A stretch of 64,000 nucleotides of DNA from Saprospiraceae bacterium (GCA_028279185.1 JANQSS010000258.1:124001-188000); one strand, 5' to 3'; counted from the stretch's first letter, positions 18,037 through 27,830 are shown. Made by a program: numbers and translations. The notes: generated from the letters alone by a model not told the origin.

Positions 18037-20265
18037 CTACAACAATACAAATGCTCCTGAAGCCAATTTTGCTGAACCATATTCATCATAATATTCGAGA
18101 ACATACGCATACGTTCCTTTCGGAAATAACTTATTATCTACTGATCTACCGTTCCATGATAAATCAGCCCCTTCGATCTTAAATACCAATTCGCCCCATC
18201 TAGAATATATGCTTAAACTTCTCAAGGTAATACCTGCGCTAAATACCTGTAATTCATCATTAATATTGTCCCCATTTGGAGAAAATGCACTTGGTACAAA
18301 ATAATTAAACGTACAGTCTTCTAATTGTATAACAGTCTCATCATAAGATGAGCCACATTCATTTTCAACACGAACACCGTATGTACCGGGGTATTTAATA
18401 CGAATACTACTATTGGTCGAACCATCCGTCCACCGAACATTAACATCCTTGTATTCTTCAATTGACAAAATGATCTCCTCCAAGTTACACAATATGGTAT
18501 CCGGACCTAAGTCCACCATTGGTGTATTTTTTCTTTGTACCACAAAACTCTCTTCCTGTTGGCAACCATTTGCGGTAATATAAACTAATGAATAATTCCC
18601 AGCTTCAGAAACTCTAAATTCTGAGATAGTATAATGCTCATCCCTGATTAAACTAATAACAGAATCACCAACCATATCTACCTCCAAAATCTCATCATCG
18701 CAGATTAACAAGCTGTCATCTAACACTCGAGGCATATTCTCTTCAACATTAAGATGCACAGAATCGGCATACAAACAATTCGTTATCCAGAGTTGGTGAA
18801 TTACTGTATATGTTCCGGATGCAGTAAAAACATATTCCGTGGGCGGTACACCCCCGCATCTATAAACTATATCGTTGCCTCTTTTAATAATCCATTCAGA
18901 GTAACCCAAAGGATAGATCGACTGCGGAACAATTTTAACCGTTTCATTTTTGCAAATAGTGTATTCCTCCAACTCAAAGTATCCACTGGGGTTGACTAGT
19001 GGATGACAGTAATCTTCTAAATTCATTTCCACATCACTCAAAGTAAAATCGATCAAATCTCCTGAAGGAATTGTACAAACCGTCTGCTCCACATCAATAT
19101 TGGTAAATACAATGCTAGTATCTACTACTTCTATGCATAAGCTTTCACTTCGACAGCCCTCTATCAGACCATCCAAATTAAATTTCTGAAGTATTGATTT
19201 GTCTAAGTTCGAGCTGGTCAAATTTAAGACCCCATTATTAACCAAATCCAAGCTGGTAAAATGGGCTCTGTCATCTTGCCGTAATATATTTCCGGAGATC
19301 AGTTGACCCGTATCATCAAGTCTTAGCAACCTTAAACCCTTGGGGTTTCCAGCGCCAACACCGCGAATAGAAACAAATAATTCATTTCTTTCATTAACCA
19401 TTATTCTAGAATGTACTCCGCCAGTAGGTCGGTCATATCCAAACACAAGTTTTTTTGACCACAACAAACTCAAGTTTTCGTCGAATTTGATAATCATATC
19501 ATCAGACAATGCATATATATTTCCTAAATCGTCCGATGCCAGGCTATTTAAGTAAATGTTGGAAATAAGAATTGATTTTTGCGCTTCCCCATCTAAACTT
19601 AATTTAGCTATGACGCCACCTTGTTGGGATATCGAATTGGTGACACCTCTTGATAGAAAGATATGACCTTTGTTTAATACTATATTCGCCGCATATCCGT
19701 ACGTAGGTATTTCAAAATTAGTAAAGTATTTATTCCGTAGTACTACCCTTCCATTGGCATCAAATCTTATTAATTCCAGTGATCTATCGAAATTAGTAAC
19801 CCCCACTAAAAATGAACCGCCCTCACCATCAGAAATCATTTCCTGTCCTGTCCCTCTATACCTGTGTAAATCATTGTATAAACGCGAGTCAGTAACTTGA
19901 CCATCTTCGGTAACCACGGATACGAGCAGGTTAGCGTTAATTTCAAAAAACAATAAATAATTACCCCACTCCATTCTCACCAAATAATCGATCAAACCTC
20001 CCCCCACAGACACGCTATCAAATTTGACTGCTGTACTTGAAATTGGTGTTCCTAAATCGTCTAGCCTTGAAACCATATATGTCTTCTTTTCCCCTACCGG
20101 CTTATACCATGAAACTAGTAATATTTCATTTAACCGCCCCGGTGCTGCATCCAACATAGTTAAACCAATTGAGTCGCTGACTACCCTTTGAAATGAATTT
20201 TGACCATTTCCAACTCCAACACAAATTATAAGTATAAGAACGAAGCAAACGGCTTTAAAATTCAT
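18037..20265 (-). CDS. Large secreted protein with T9SS type B (gliding-motility) C-terminal domain
   Basis: 742 residues. A signal peptide precedes repeated beta-rich segments of delta-60/WD-like type (residues 60-340, with RLDDLG and RLDDTG). Ig/PKD-like domains follow (YTICKNETVKIVP; LGPDTILCNLEEIIL), and the C-terminal ~85 residues are the CHU_C domain (FVPSAFSPNGDNINDEL, then YSRWGELVF and GTYAYVLEYYDEYG). Such proteins are exported by the type IX system and stay on the surface. Role unknown, possibly adhesion. Confidence 0.88.
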   Translation of the reverse strand: MNFKAVCFVLILIICVGVGNGQNSFQRVVSDSIGLTMLDAAPGRLNEILLVSWYKPVGEKKTYMVSRLDDLGTPISSTAVKFDSVSVGGGLIDYLVRMEWGNYLLFFEINANLLVSVVTEDGQVTDSRLYNDLHRYRGTGQEMISDGEGGSFLVGVTNFDRSLELIRFDANGRVVLRNKYFTNFEIPTYGYAANIVLNKGHIFLSRGVTNSISQQGGVIAKLSLDGEAQKSILISNIYLNSLASDDLGNIYALSDDMIIKFDENLSLLWSKKLVFGYDRPTGGVHSRIMVNERNELFVSIRGVGAGNPKGLRLLRLDDTGQLISGNILRQDDRAHFTSLDLVNNGVLNLTSSNLDKSILQKFNLDGLIEGCRSESLCIEVVDTSIVFTNIDVEQTVCTIPSGDLIDFTLSDVEMNLEDYCHPLVNPSGYFELEEYTICKNETVKIVPQSIYPLGYSEWIIKRGNDIVYRCGGVPPTEYVFTASGTYTVIHQLWITNCLYADSVHLNVEENMPRVLDDSLLICDDEILEVDMVGDSVISLIRDEHYTISEFRVSEAGNYSLVYITANGCQQEESFVVQRKNTPMVDLGPDTILCNLEEIILSIEEYKDVNVRWTDGSTNSSIRIKYPGTYGVRVENECGSSYDETVIQLEDCTFNYFVPSAFSPNGDNINDELQVFSAGITLRSLSIYSRWGELVFKIEGADLSWNGRSVDNKLFPKGTYAYVLEYYDEYGSAKLASGAFVLL

Positions 20266-20389
20266 TGATTCGATGCTTTATTTCATTATATCTACAAAAA
20301 GTACTGTTCATGCCCCCATTTACAACACTGGTTTAGGATAAAATAAATTAGAGAATATTGCTATCATTTTGTTCAAAACATCCACTCCC

Positions 20390-20935
20390 GTTACTCAGTT
20401 TTCCATTTTTGTCTTTCCACTTTTTAAAATAATTTTTGCACCTGTATGCTGGGTTGTCATCAACTACAGCGAAATGACATCTTTCAAAATCATAGTAATG
20501 AAAATACGTTTCTAATTGAATAAATAATTGTAGTCCATCTGTGGCTATGTTGAGTTATATTTTTTTCATATTTCACACTTCGCCAAAACCGCGCTACAAA
20601 TGTATTATTGGTTGTAGCGCCTTTTCCATGCATGGAAAATTTCATCTCACTTTTGCGCACGAAAGAGGTGAACGCTTCAGAGGTAGAGTGAGATGCTTCG
20701 TCGGTATTGAAAATCGCTAATTCGACCTCGGTTTATATGGCTTTCGAGATAGCCTTTTTGCCTAGTCCGTCTCCATGCTATTTGAAACAGACCAACGGGC
20801 TGCATAGCAGAAGTAAAAGCCGTCAAATACAGCGCGTCTTTTTTCATCGGTATATAGATGATGTCCATGACCCATACGCGATTCGGTCAATTGATTTTCA
20901 CATTTCGAAGCAGGTATGGATGCACTTTTGATCCC
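20390..20935 (-). mobile_element. IS3-family transposase (orfB) remnant
   Basis: The minus strand, read across several frames, keeps pieces of an IS3-type DDE integrase core: WVMDIIYIPMKKDALYLTA (around 20875-20820), AIFNTDEASHSTSEAFTSF (around 20715-20650), MHGKGATTNNTFVARFWRSVKYE (around 20635-20570) and a tail FHYYDFERCHFAVV near 20500. Stops and frame changes break it, and neither ends nor orfA are recognised. It is a dead insertion between the T9SS-B gene and the DJ-1-like gene. Confidence 0.75.
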
Positions 20936-21066
20936 TATGAATCCCTAAGATGTAGCAAGGTGTGCTTAAGGGCTGAACGCCCCGAAGGCCCGTCACATGG
21001 TAATACAATTGCTCTTCACCCTGGTGGTTGATAGTATGGTGCCATTTACAATGTTGTAAGGAGGCT

Positions 21067-21858
21067 TCATTCTTTCTCTAGTAATTTAATTACTTCCTCA
21101 AATATGAACTCGCCACCTGTTGCAGAGGATGCCGTAATTATCCTATTTTCTTTATCCACAATCTGTCCGTTACTTCTTGTTTCTTTGTCAACTCTTCTCA
21201 AGTCAGCACCTTTTTTCTCCAGCTCCTCTTCCATATCAAACGGCAATAGCTTTCCATAGTCCGCTTCAAACATGACTTCTTTTTCAAACCAACTTGGAAA
21301 GCAAGTTAACGTCTTATTTTTCACAAGCGGCTCTCCATTTGATAGATTTACATTTACCAATGATGACGTGCCATGCCCTAACGATCCAATTATTCCGCCA
21401 CTCTCATGTATTTTCGCAATTATCTTATTTATCCGAACATTTTGATGAATGTCCCAGAATTGGCCATATCCTCCCGGGATTACTACAACATCATATTCTT
21501 TCGGATCAACCTGTTTTGGCTTAAGAGCATTCTGTATCTTTTGATTATAATAATCGGAATTTAATGCCCGCTGTATGACTTCGGTTGTATCAAATTTATA
21601 GTAAATGGGTATTTCTCCACCGTTAGGTGAAACCAAGTCAATTTCAAAATTTTCCTCCGCTAATAAAATAAATGGAACGGCAATTTCAGACAGAAATGTC
21701 CCATTTTTATTACCATTCACTTCGGCAACACTTGTACATACGAAAAGAACTTTTTTACTTTTATCGGCTTCCAAATAAAAGCTTGATACGTGCCTTTTAG
21801 TAGTACAAGAAACTAGCACACCTAATGTTAGTAACGTAAAAAGAAATTTGTATTTCAT
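21067..21858 (-). CDS. DJ-1/PfpI-like lipoprotein lacking the catalytic Cys
   Basis: 263 residues. A lipoprotein signal (LGVLVSCTT) precedes a DJ-1/PfpI fold: KVLFVCTSVAEVNG, EIAVPFILLAEENFEIDLVSPNGG and DVVVIPGGYGQFWD. At the nucleophile elbow, where Hsp31-like relatives have a Cys (xCHG), this protein reads S-L-G161-H-G, so the Cys is replaced by Gly. It is probably not a glyoxalase or protease of the usual type, and a binding role is possible. Localisation outside the cytoplasm is also unusual. Confidence 0.82.
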   Translation of the reverse strand: MKYKFLFTLLTLGVLVSCTTKRHVSSFYLEADKSKKVLFVCTSVAEVNGNKNGTFLSEIAVPFILLAEENFEIDLVSPNGGEIPIYYKFDTTEVIQRALNSDYYNQKIQNALKPKQVDPKEYDVVVIPGGYGQFWDIHQNVRINKIIAKIHESGGIIGSLGHGTSSLVNVNLSNGEPLVKNKTLTCFPSWFEKEVMFEADYGKLLPFDMEEELEKKGADLRRVDKETRSNGQIVDKENRIITASSATGGEFIFEEVIKLLEKE

Positions 21859-21970
21859 ATATTTTTTTGGTTGTGTATACAGGTCACGTGTATTTCGTGC
21901 TTCTGTGTTTAGCTGTTATAAACGTCATATTTATTATTAGCCATGGTTTCTCATTCTTCGCTTTCAACTT

Positions 21971-22897
21971 CTATTGCTGTAGTCCCATAAAATCAGTCGA
22001 GTCAATTTTACAATTTTCCAGTTTGATTTTATCTCCATACCATTTGTATCCTACATTGTTTTTGAATGTACAGTTTTTGAAGATTATTTTCTCTTCAAAC
22101 TTCTGATAATTGTTGTCAAAATTAAATACCGGATTTCCACCTATCTCCGGTTGATTGTTCAAAAACATACAATCCGTAAAAGTTACTTCTTTTGTTGAAT
22201 TGGTAAAGCCTCCAAGAACCGACACTGCTAATTTGCTATCTTGAAATTTGGTGTTTCTAAATTCAACCTTCTGACACCCGTTTAACTCAAATATCAATGC
22301 CGAACACTTTGATATTTCTGAGTTTTCAATTGTCAGTTCACGAACATCCTTTGCAATTAGTCCAAATGTTCCTGCTCCTAAAATTTTGCAACGCTCAATG
22401 TTGATATTTGAGGATTGCTCAATTCGTACCATTCCTTGTTCTCCTCTATACGTTTGATTTGTGGCATGTCCAACTGTAACATTTTCTATCCAAATGTTAT
22501 GTGCGCTGGTCAATTTTAAGACATTAGCGTTCTGCTCCGCAAGCATCAATCCCGTGGCTTCACCGCCAATTATTTTCAGGTTTTCAATACCATCTATTTG
22601 TAATGCTGATCTTAATTTGTAATTCCGATTTCCAAGAAGTAACACTCTGTTACTTCTTAGTTGGCTCTTTAATTCGTCAGAGGTATGCGTGAATATTGTA
22701 TCCCTGAAAACCCGTTGAGTTTCATAAAATTCACCGCGTTCGTCAACATGTGATTTCGTATTAGTAGTTTTTGAAGATTCAATACTTCCTGCATTTCCAT
22801 TTGTTCCACAAGAAAGTAAAATTGCCATAGCCCATATTGCAATCCTTAAAATCATCCAATTATGTACAAATACCAATGCCATTTTCTTTTTCTTCAT
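21971..22897 (-). CDS. Right-handed beta-helix lipoprotein
   Basis: About 308 residues from Met at 22897. The signal peptide ends in AILLSCGTNG, a lipobox. The body is a run of ~22-residue beta-helix coils (NIWIENVTVGHATNQ, NINIERCKILGAGTFG, ELTIENSEISKCSA, KVEFRNTKFQDS, KEVTFTDCMFLNN), the parallel beta-helix of pectate-lyase-like proteins. No lyase Arg/Asp site is evident. Probably a surface carbohydrate-binding or structural protein. Confidence 0.8.
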   Translation of the reverse strand: MKKKKMALVFVHNWMILRIAIWAMAILLSCGTNGNAGSIESSKTTNTKSHVDERGEFYETQRVFRDTIFTHTSDELKSQLRSNRVLLLGNRNYKLRSALQIDGIENLKIIGGEATGLMLAEQNANVLKLTSAHNIWIENVTVGHATNQTYRGEQGMVRIEQSSNINIERCKILGAGTFGLIAKDVRELTIENSEISKCSALIFELNGCQKVEFRNTKFQDSKLAVSVLGGFTNSTKEVTFTDCMFLNNQPEIGGNPVFNFDNNYQKFEEKIIFKNCTFKNNVGYKWYGDKIKLENCKIDSTDFMGLQQ

Positions 22898-22998
22898 GAT
22901 GATCATCGGCCTGGTTAAATGCAATGGTGGCGCATAGTCACTATTGCCATTTCAACTCTTGTTGCCGAAGTTTCCTGCCTTTTCCATTAAAGGTAAGA

Positions 22999-23349
22999 TC
23001 ATTTCATCATATCGCCTTGTGTAAACCTCTCCTTCTTCCGTTCCCTAAGCATTAAAAACAATGGCAGTCCACCTGCAATTCCAAAAGCAAAAGTATACAT
23101 CCAAACCCACCACACACTCCTAATTTGTAGCTTCTTTGATTCGTTGTAAGACCAAATGAGAAACAGAAGAACAACAAATAACAAATCAATTGCAAAAGCG
23201 GATGAAATGTTGTTGGCGAACATTCCATTAAAGGTGTCTATCGGCCGTGCGTATAAAAGGAAATTACCTGAAGTAAAGGTCTCTTTCATCACAAAAATAT
23301 TAGGGAGAATTGTTCCTAGAATAGTTAGGAAAAGATACTTTTTCTTCAT
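22999..23349 (-). CDS. DUF2834-like membrane protein
   Basis: 116 residues with three hydrophobic helices (FLTILGTILPNIFVM; SAFAIDLLFVVLLFLIW; WVWMYTFAFGIAGGLPLFLML) ending in LRERKK. The ILPN start, the FAIDLL middle and the GGLPLFLMLRER end fit DUF2834. Function unknown. It starts about 60 bp from the Crp/Fnr-like gene and may be controlled by it. Confidence 0.72.
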   Translation of the reverse strand: MKKKYLFLTILGTILPNIFVMKETFTSGNFLLYARPIDTFNGMFANNISSAFAIDLLFVVLLFLIWSYNESKKLQIRSVWWVWMYTFAFGIAGGLPLFLMLRERKKERFTQGDMMK

Positions 23350-23408
23350 GATTATAATATTTTAATCGCAAAGCTATACCTCCTATGCGTAGTAATCATT
23401 GATAATCG

Positions 23409-23993
23409 TCAAGAAAAACCTTTTTTTCGTATTCGATTCTTTATTCTGCTCAGTGTTTCCGGTGATACGCCCAAATAGGTCGCAATATGATACTGAGGAA
23501 TCCGCTGCCATAACTGGGGTTCCTTTTTCATCAATTCTACATACCGCTGTTCGGCATTCATAGTAATAAAGGAAGCAAGTATATCTTGATAAACAATTAA
23601 TTCACGTTCCATAATTATGCGTGCCAACATTTCCATTCGAGGGAATTTTCCGATAATTTCAGTAACTACTGTATCTTCAATTACTGCAATTTTCGATTTT
23701 TCTACTGTTTGCAGATAGTGTTCGGCAGGAGTTTGTTTTGTAAAACTTTCGTAGGAACTTACAAAGTCATTTTCTTTATAAAAAAAAGTGGTCTTTTCCA
23801 CGCCGTCAACTAAATAGTACATTCGTATAATTCCCTCTATTACAAAGTAAAACGCTGAGGCCGTTTCACCTGATTCCAAAAGATGGTGATGGCCTTCAAT
23901 ATTAATGATTGGTACATTCTTGTCTAAAAAATTAATCTCTTCCGCGTTGAGTTCTAAGTAACTGTTAAAATAGCTTATCAGAGGATTTTTCAT
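23409..23993 (-). CDS. Crp/Fnr-family transcriptional regulator
   Basis: 194 residues: an N-terminal cyclic-nucleotide-binding-like barrel (LESGETASAFYFVIEGIIRMYY) and a C-terminal winged HTH (YHIATYLGVSPETLSRIKNRIR). This short class is very common in Bacteroidota; effectors are mostly unknown and the cAMP-contact residues are not conserved. It likely acts on adjacent genes such as the DUF2834 gene just downstream. Confidence 0.9.
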   Translation of the reverse strand: MKNPLISYFNSYLELNAEEINFLDKNVPIINIEGHHHLLESGETASAFYFVIEGIIRMYYLVDGVEKTTFFYKENDFVSSYESFTKQTPAEHYLQTVEKSKIAVIEDTVVTEIIGKFPRMEMLARIIMERELIVYQDILASFITMNAEQRYVELMKKEPQLWQRIPQYHIATYLGVSPETLSRIKNRIRKKGFS

Positions 23994-24089
23994 TTCTACT
24001 GGTGTGAAGTATATCTAGACTATCCGGCGTTCTCAGGCAAGGGTCATAAGACGATCTAATCATTCTCTTTTGCCACTTGCTCTATTTGT

Positions 24090-24262
24090 GCATTACATCT
24101 TCCAGTTCCTTTTTATCTTCTTTAAACAACTTAAAGAATTCTATTGGACTGCTTCAGTCATCTGAGGCCATTCTGTTGATAATGCTTTTGCCAGGTTGTT
24201 TTGAAATTCTACTATATGTTTACTTTTAGTTTTTTGCCGGAACATTTTTTCATTTTAATTGA
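24090..24262 (-). pseudogene. Frameshifted small gene remnant
   Basis: The minus strand opens MFRQKTKSKHIVEFQNNLAK and runs 34 codons to a stop near 24155. The adjacent frame continues in similar style (EFFKLFKEDKKELEDVMHK) to a second stop. Joining the two by one frameshift gives a protein of about 55 residues. Family unknown. It lies in a 446-bp interval without intact genes. Confidence 0.35.
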
Positions 24263-24339
24263 CTACAGTGGCTTTACCCCACTCCCTGTGTTCGATAAAA
24301 CACGATCGTGATCGTGGCTTGTCGTCTGAAATTCATTTA

Positions 24340-24420
24340 ACTGTATACCTCAACACGACTTCATCATTGACTATCCAAGCTACAAAATACGGATTATTCC
24401 AAGATTCCATTCACCAGTCA
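24340..24420 (-). pseudogene. C-terminal scrap of a serpin-like protein gene
   Basis: One frame reads MESWNNPYFVAWIVNDEVVL and ends KTVK-like at a stop near 24342. It matches the C-terminus of the serpin-like lipoprotein encoded at 36368-37360 (KENPYFIAWIANDELM). Nothing of the rest of that gene is present, so this is a truncated relative or debris from a lost copy. Confidence 0.55.
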
Positions 24421-24439
24421 ACGGGCCTCGCGCTTTAGT

Positions 24440-24832
24440 TCACTTTCCGCTAAGTCCTTTTTGTTCGGCAATTATTTTCAGCTGACTTTCTTTAATTTCT
24501 CTTAGACTTCTTAAAATTTCCAACGTAATCGGATTCTCAGTTGCATTATTTCTCATCTCTTCTTTTCTAAGTCCAAGTTTAGTATCAAAATACCCAAGAA
24601 CCAGCGAAATGGAAATGAAGATTATCATAATAATTGGATAAAAAACCAGTCGATTTTCATCGAGTGCTTCTCTTATTCGCTCATTATTTATTGCGTTTAA
24701 AAATACGAATGCGATCATCACAAAATTTATATAACTAAGATACATTTTTGCTCTATCCAAATATATCTTCCATCTTACTGCTGTCTTTTTGTTGAGTGGA
24801 ATTCCAAGTATTCGTATTCTATTTATGGTCAT
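24440..24832 (-). CDS. Membrane protein of unknown function
   Basis: 130 residues with two transmembrane helices (MYLSYINFVMIAFVFLN; VFYPIIMIIFISISLVLGYF), a short cytoplasmic N-terminus and a charged coiled-coil-like tail (LEILRSLREIKESQLKIIAEQK). Family not recognised. The sequence is coherent and the start has an A/T-rich leader. Confidence 0.65.
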   Translation of the reverse strand: MTINRIRILGIPLNKKTAVRWKIYLDRAKMYLSYINFVMIAFVFLNAINNERIREALDENRLVFYPIIMIIFISISLVLGYFDTKLGLRKEEMRNNATENPITLEILRSLREIKESQLKIIAEQKGLSGK

Positions 24833-25082
24833 TTTTTGCCAATTTTAAATTTTTATATGTTCTAATACCTGATGATAATTACTATCATGTAATTTAATTG
24901 ATGATAACGATGCGTACAAATGTCTTATTGCAGTTTAGCCATTGTGAACACTTTATGCATTGATAGCTTCCGTTTTACTTCCTCCTATTCAACAATGGAT
25001 TACCACATTGCCTTTTCTTCTCAATACTGTTTTTTGAGTAGCCCTTTATTTTTTAGCCCCAACGGAAAACTGTTGCCAAAAT

Positions 25083-25424
25083 TCACTTATTTACAGGCTT
25101 GATTTTAATTCTTCTTGGTAGTCTACGTCTTGGGAGATAACCCGATATTTTTTTATCCGGTGTTAATTGATTGTATCGAGATTTAATATATGGTCGATCT
25201 CCATCCGCTCCATGAAATTCCGTACTTAAATATTCCCTTTCCTCCTCATCTAATTCACGAACTGTGCCATCTTCTTCAATATACACATAGGCAAACCCCT
25301 GTTCTTTCGGTCGTAAAGGCATAAAATGTCGGACATAATAATACAAAGCCAATGTTGCAATTGTCCCAAAAATTGAAAGTGTGATATAAATTATTGTCAT
25401 TCCTTTAGTTTTACGTTTGCGCAA
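25083..25424 (-). CDS. Single-pass membrane protein of unknown function
   Basis: 113 residues: a basic N-terminus, one transmembrane helix (MTIIYITLSIFGTIATLALYYY) and a soluble tail with AYVYIEEDGTVRELDEEEREYL and a basic KISGYLPRRRLPRRIKI end. Pattern unknown to me. The region between it and the attC at 25738 holds only decayed sequence, so whether it was once a cassette is unclear. Confidence 0.65.
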   Translation of the reverse strand: MRKRKTKGMTIIYITLSIFGTIATLALYYYVRHFMPLRPKEQGFAYVYIEEDGTVRELDEEEREYLSTEFHGADGDRPYIKSRYNQLTPDKKISGYLPRRRLPRRIKIKPVNK

Positions 25425-25737
25425 TCCAGACCCTTACTTTGATAGCTCCCATTTTCTTCTTCCAATAATAGAAGCTAACGGAAAATGATCGCCTTCGTCC
25501 CGGCGAAGGAGGATATGCTGTTGTATCTACTGTTACATGCAGTGATTCATTCGTTTTCTTCCCAACTTCCTTTCAATTGATCCAAATTTCAGTATAAAAT
25601 TTTCCTTTTTCCACATAATGAACATCTTGCACTCCAAAAAGTCACTTACAAGCAATAAAACGAGTATATTTCATGGGTTAATTATTCTGATATTCTTCAT
25701 AACCAATCGCTCTACTCCTCCTAAGGCCCTCCAACAA
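25425..25737 (-). other. Gap with decayed coding sequence
   Basis: No intact gene. A short frame starts MKYTRFIACK and stops, and a neighbouring frame reads FGVQDVHYVEKGKFYTEIWIN before another stop. This looks like a broken small gene next to the last recognisable attC, possibly the remains of a fifth cassette of the distal array. Confidence 0.3.
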
Positions 25738-25793
25738 CAAGTGTAACAACAGTAGCCTACCGATAGGTGGCTTTACTATACATTGTTACCTGC
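25738..25793 (-). repeat. attC-like site of cassette d4
   Basis: Plus strand runs CAAGTGTAAC … GTTACCTGC with inner arms AGTAGCCTACC / GGTGGCTTTACT. The right core pairs only 7 of 9 with TGTGGGTAAC at 27186. The upstream ankyrin gene's TAA stop lies in the core. Confidence 0.7.
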
Positions 25794-27174
25794 TTTTTCC
25801 TTTTAATTCATCAATAATTTTTGTATCAACCCAATATATATCCTGATCACTCGTATAGAATAAGTATTTCCCATCTTTAGTCACAAATGGGCAGTATTCA
25901 TAATGTTCAGAATTTATTTTCTTGCCCATATTGATGGCTTTTGTCCATTGTCCATCTGAGTTCTTGAAACTAATATATAAGTCCCCTCTTCCAAATCCAT
26001 CGTCACGAATGGAACAGAATATAAGATAGGATTCATCTGGCGCAACAAAAACATCTGCTTCATATCCTGTTGTATTCACTGCCGAATCAAGCAATATAGG
26101 CTTTTGAAATTCATTGTCAATAACTTTGGCATAGTATATATCATGGTCTGTTCTAGATGTATCCTTTCTGGTATGACCATTAGAGGCAAAGTACATTGTT
26201 CCATCTTCGGTGAAAGAAATATAATATTCATCCCCACTTGTGTTGATGTTCGGACCTGCATTTAGTGGTTCCGACCACCCATCAACAAGTCTCTCAACAT
26301 ACCATATATCAACATCTTTGATTTTTCCCCTTCCATCCAAAGCTCTTTTAGATATGAAATATAATCGATTTTCATCGTTTGAAAGAAATGGGTCATTATA
26401 GCTATATCTCTCATGAGAAATAATGGCTATTGGCTTAGTCCAGCTACCATCTTGCAACTTGGAATAGCGAATTTCGTTTCTTTTGCCTACATCAACACCA
26501 AAATAAAATTCAGTTCCCTTTTTGTTAAACACCGACCCGAATTCTTGTTCTTCAGTAGAAATAAAGTTAGGTGCGAACATTTTGGGATTTGTTTCGGGCT
26601 CTTCTGTTCCCATATATTTCCCTGTCATGTTGAACTTACGAACAAGGCCTTGATCTGCTCCCTGGGAAATTAGAAATTCAGAAATGTATTGAGAACCTAT
26701 TCTTTGCGAGATTTCTAAGGCAGTGCTTCCTCTTTTATTCTTACTGTTTACATCGACTCCATTAGCAATTAATTTCTGCGTTAGCTCTTTATTTCCATTC
26801 AATATAGCCAGTTCGATTAGCGATGTTCCATATAAGGACTGCCATTCATTATTAGGTTGCAATTCAATTAGATTGTTAAAATATTCGATATTATTGAATT
26901 GAACCGCTACATGTAATGGCGTTTTTTCTTGATTATCAGTTCCATTAATTTTTATGCCTCTTTTTATTAGAAAGTCAAACACCTCCTGCTGCTTACAGGC
27001 TACTGCCCAATGTAACAACGACCTCCCTCGGTCATCTTTTATATCAATTGTACTATTTAAGAGCATGCTATCTAACCTTACCAAATTACCATTGCAAGCT
27101 GTTCTAAATACATTTTGTGCACGTAGACCTATACAAAAGGTAAAGCTTATTATGGTTATTAATAGTTTTTTCAT
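25786..27174 (-). CDS. Ankyrin-repeat plus PD40 beta-propeller protein (cassette d4)
   Basis: About 462 residues from Met at 27174; the longer open frame would begin inside the attC. The signal peptide is LLITIISFTFCIGLRAQ. Four to five ankyrin repeats follow (DDRGRSLLHWAVACKQQEVFDFL, DNQEKTPLHVAV, NKRGSTALEIS), then TolB/PD40-like blades (NDPFLSNDENRLYFISKRA, TEDGTMYFASNGH, KDGKYLFYTSDQDIYW). Periplasmic protein-binding role likely. The stop codon TAA lies in the attC core at 25785-25793. Confidence 0.82.
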   Translation of the reverse strand: MKKLLITIISFTFCIGLRAQNVFRTACNGNLVRLDSMLLNSTIDIKDDRGRSLLHWAVACKQQEVFDFLIKRGIKINGTDNQEKTPLHVAVQFNNIEYFNNLIELQPNNEWQSLYGTSLIELAILNGNKELTQKLIANGVDVNSKNKRGSTALEISQRIGSQYISEFLISQGADQGLVRKFNMTGKYMGTEEPETNPKMFAPNFISTEEQEFGSVFNKKGTEFYFGVDVGKRNEIRYSKLQDGSWTKPIAIISHERYSYNDPFLSNDENRLYFISKRALDGRGKIKDVDIWYVERLVDGWSEPLNAGPNINTSGDEYYISFTEDGTMYFASNGHTRKDTSRTDHDIYYAKVIDNEFQKPILLDSAVNTTGYEADVFVAPDESYLIFCSIRDDGFGRGDLYISFKNSDGQWTKAINMGKKINSEHYEYCPFVTKDGKYLFYTSDQDIYWVDTKIIDELKGKSR

Positions 27175-27185
27175 TTCATTCAAAT

Positions 27186-27246
27186 TGTGGGTAACGGTCT
27201 GCGTATGGTGCGTGCTTTGCATTCACTATACACCTTGTTATGTAGC
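27186..27246 (-). repeat. attC-like site of cassette d3
   Basis: Plus strand TGTGGGTAACGG … CCTTGTTATGTAGC. Right core GTTATGTAGC pairs 9 of 10 with GCTGCATAAC at 27831, the other end of the same cassette. The SMI1 gene's stop lies within the core. Confidence 0.85.
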
Positions 27247-27780
27247 GTTATTTTTTTCTCTTTTATTCTTTATCCAGTAATCTAAGTTTTCTTCGAACTC
27301 TTTGAACATTGAAATGAAGTTTTCTGAATAAAGTTCATGGTCTTCATAACCATCTTCATGGTCGAAACTTACAACAGGGTAGTCAGTGTTATTGTCATTC
27401 TGATTAGCATCAAAACAAAGTACCCCATGGTCGCTTAAAGCTGCAAACGGCAGGAAGTTTCTCTCTATTAAGTTTTCGTAATAGCTTTCTATTTCTTGTT
27501 TGATGTCCTGAACAAGTGATCCTGGTAAGTTCTCGAAGAAGCCTATTGAATATCCTCCTAATTGTAGTTCTATAAAGTGGCGATGTTGGAGAAAGGATAT
27601 GTATGAGGCAGGTAGCTTATGTTTGTAATAGCTTTCTAACTCCTGTATGTCAGACCTCTCAACAGTGCTGTCAATTGCAGTCCAAAACAGAGTTCCCTCA
27701 AATCGAGTTTCTTTTTCTTTATTGATCATGGAGTCTGGGATTAGCTCATCTATGAAACTATTTCCTCCGATTTCATCCAT
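27238..27780 (-). CDS. SMI1/KNR4-family protein (cassette d3)
   Basis: 180 residues. The fold's opening helix and loop (IQELESYYKHKLPASYISFLQ) and middle strand (FAALSDHGVLCFDANQN, YPVVSFDHEDG) fit SMI1/KNR4/SUKH proteins, many of which are immunity proteins in toxin systems or act in phage and contact-dependent conflicts. No partner toxin sits next to it. The stop overlaps the attC core. A second SMI1-like gene is in cassette c5. Confidence 0.75.
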   Translation of the reverse strand: MDEIGGNSFIDELIPDSMINKEKETRFEGTLFWTAIDSTVERSDIQELESYYKHKLPASYISFLQHRHFIELQLGGYSIGFFENLPGSLVQDIKQEIESYYENLIERNFLPFAALSDHGVLCFDANQNDNNTDYPVVSFDHEDGYEDHELYSENFISMFKEFEENLDYWIKNKREKNNAT

Positions 27781-27830
27781 GAAATCGAAATACTTGTCGA
27801 TTACTCTTTTAATTCTTTACATTTTTTAAT

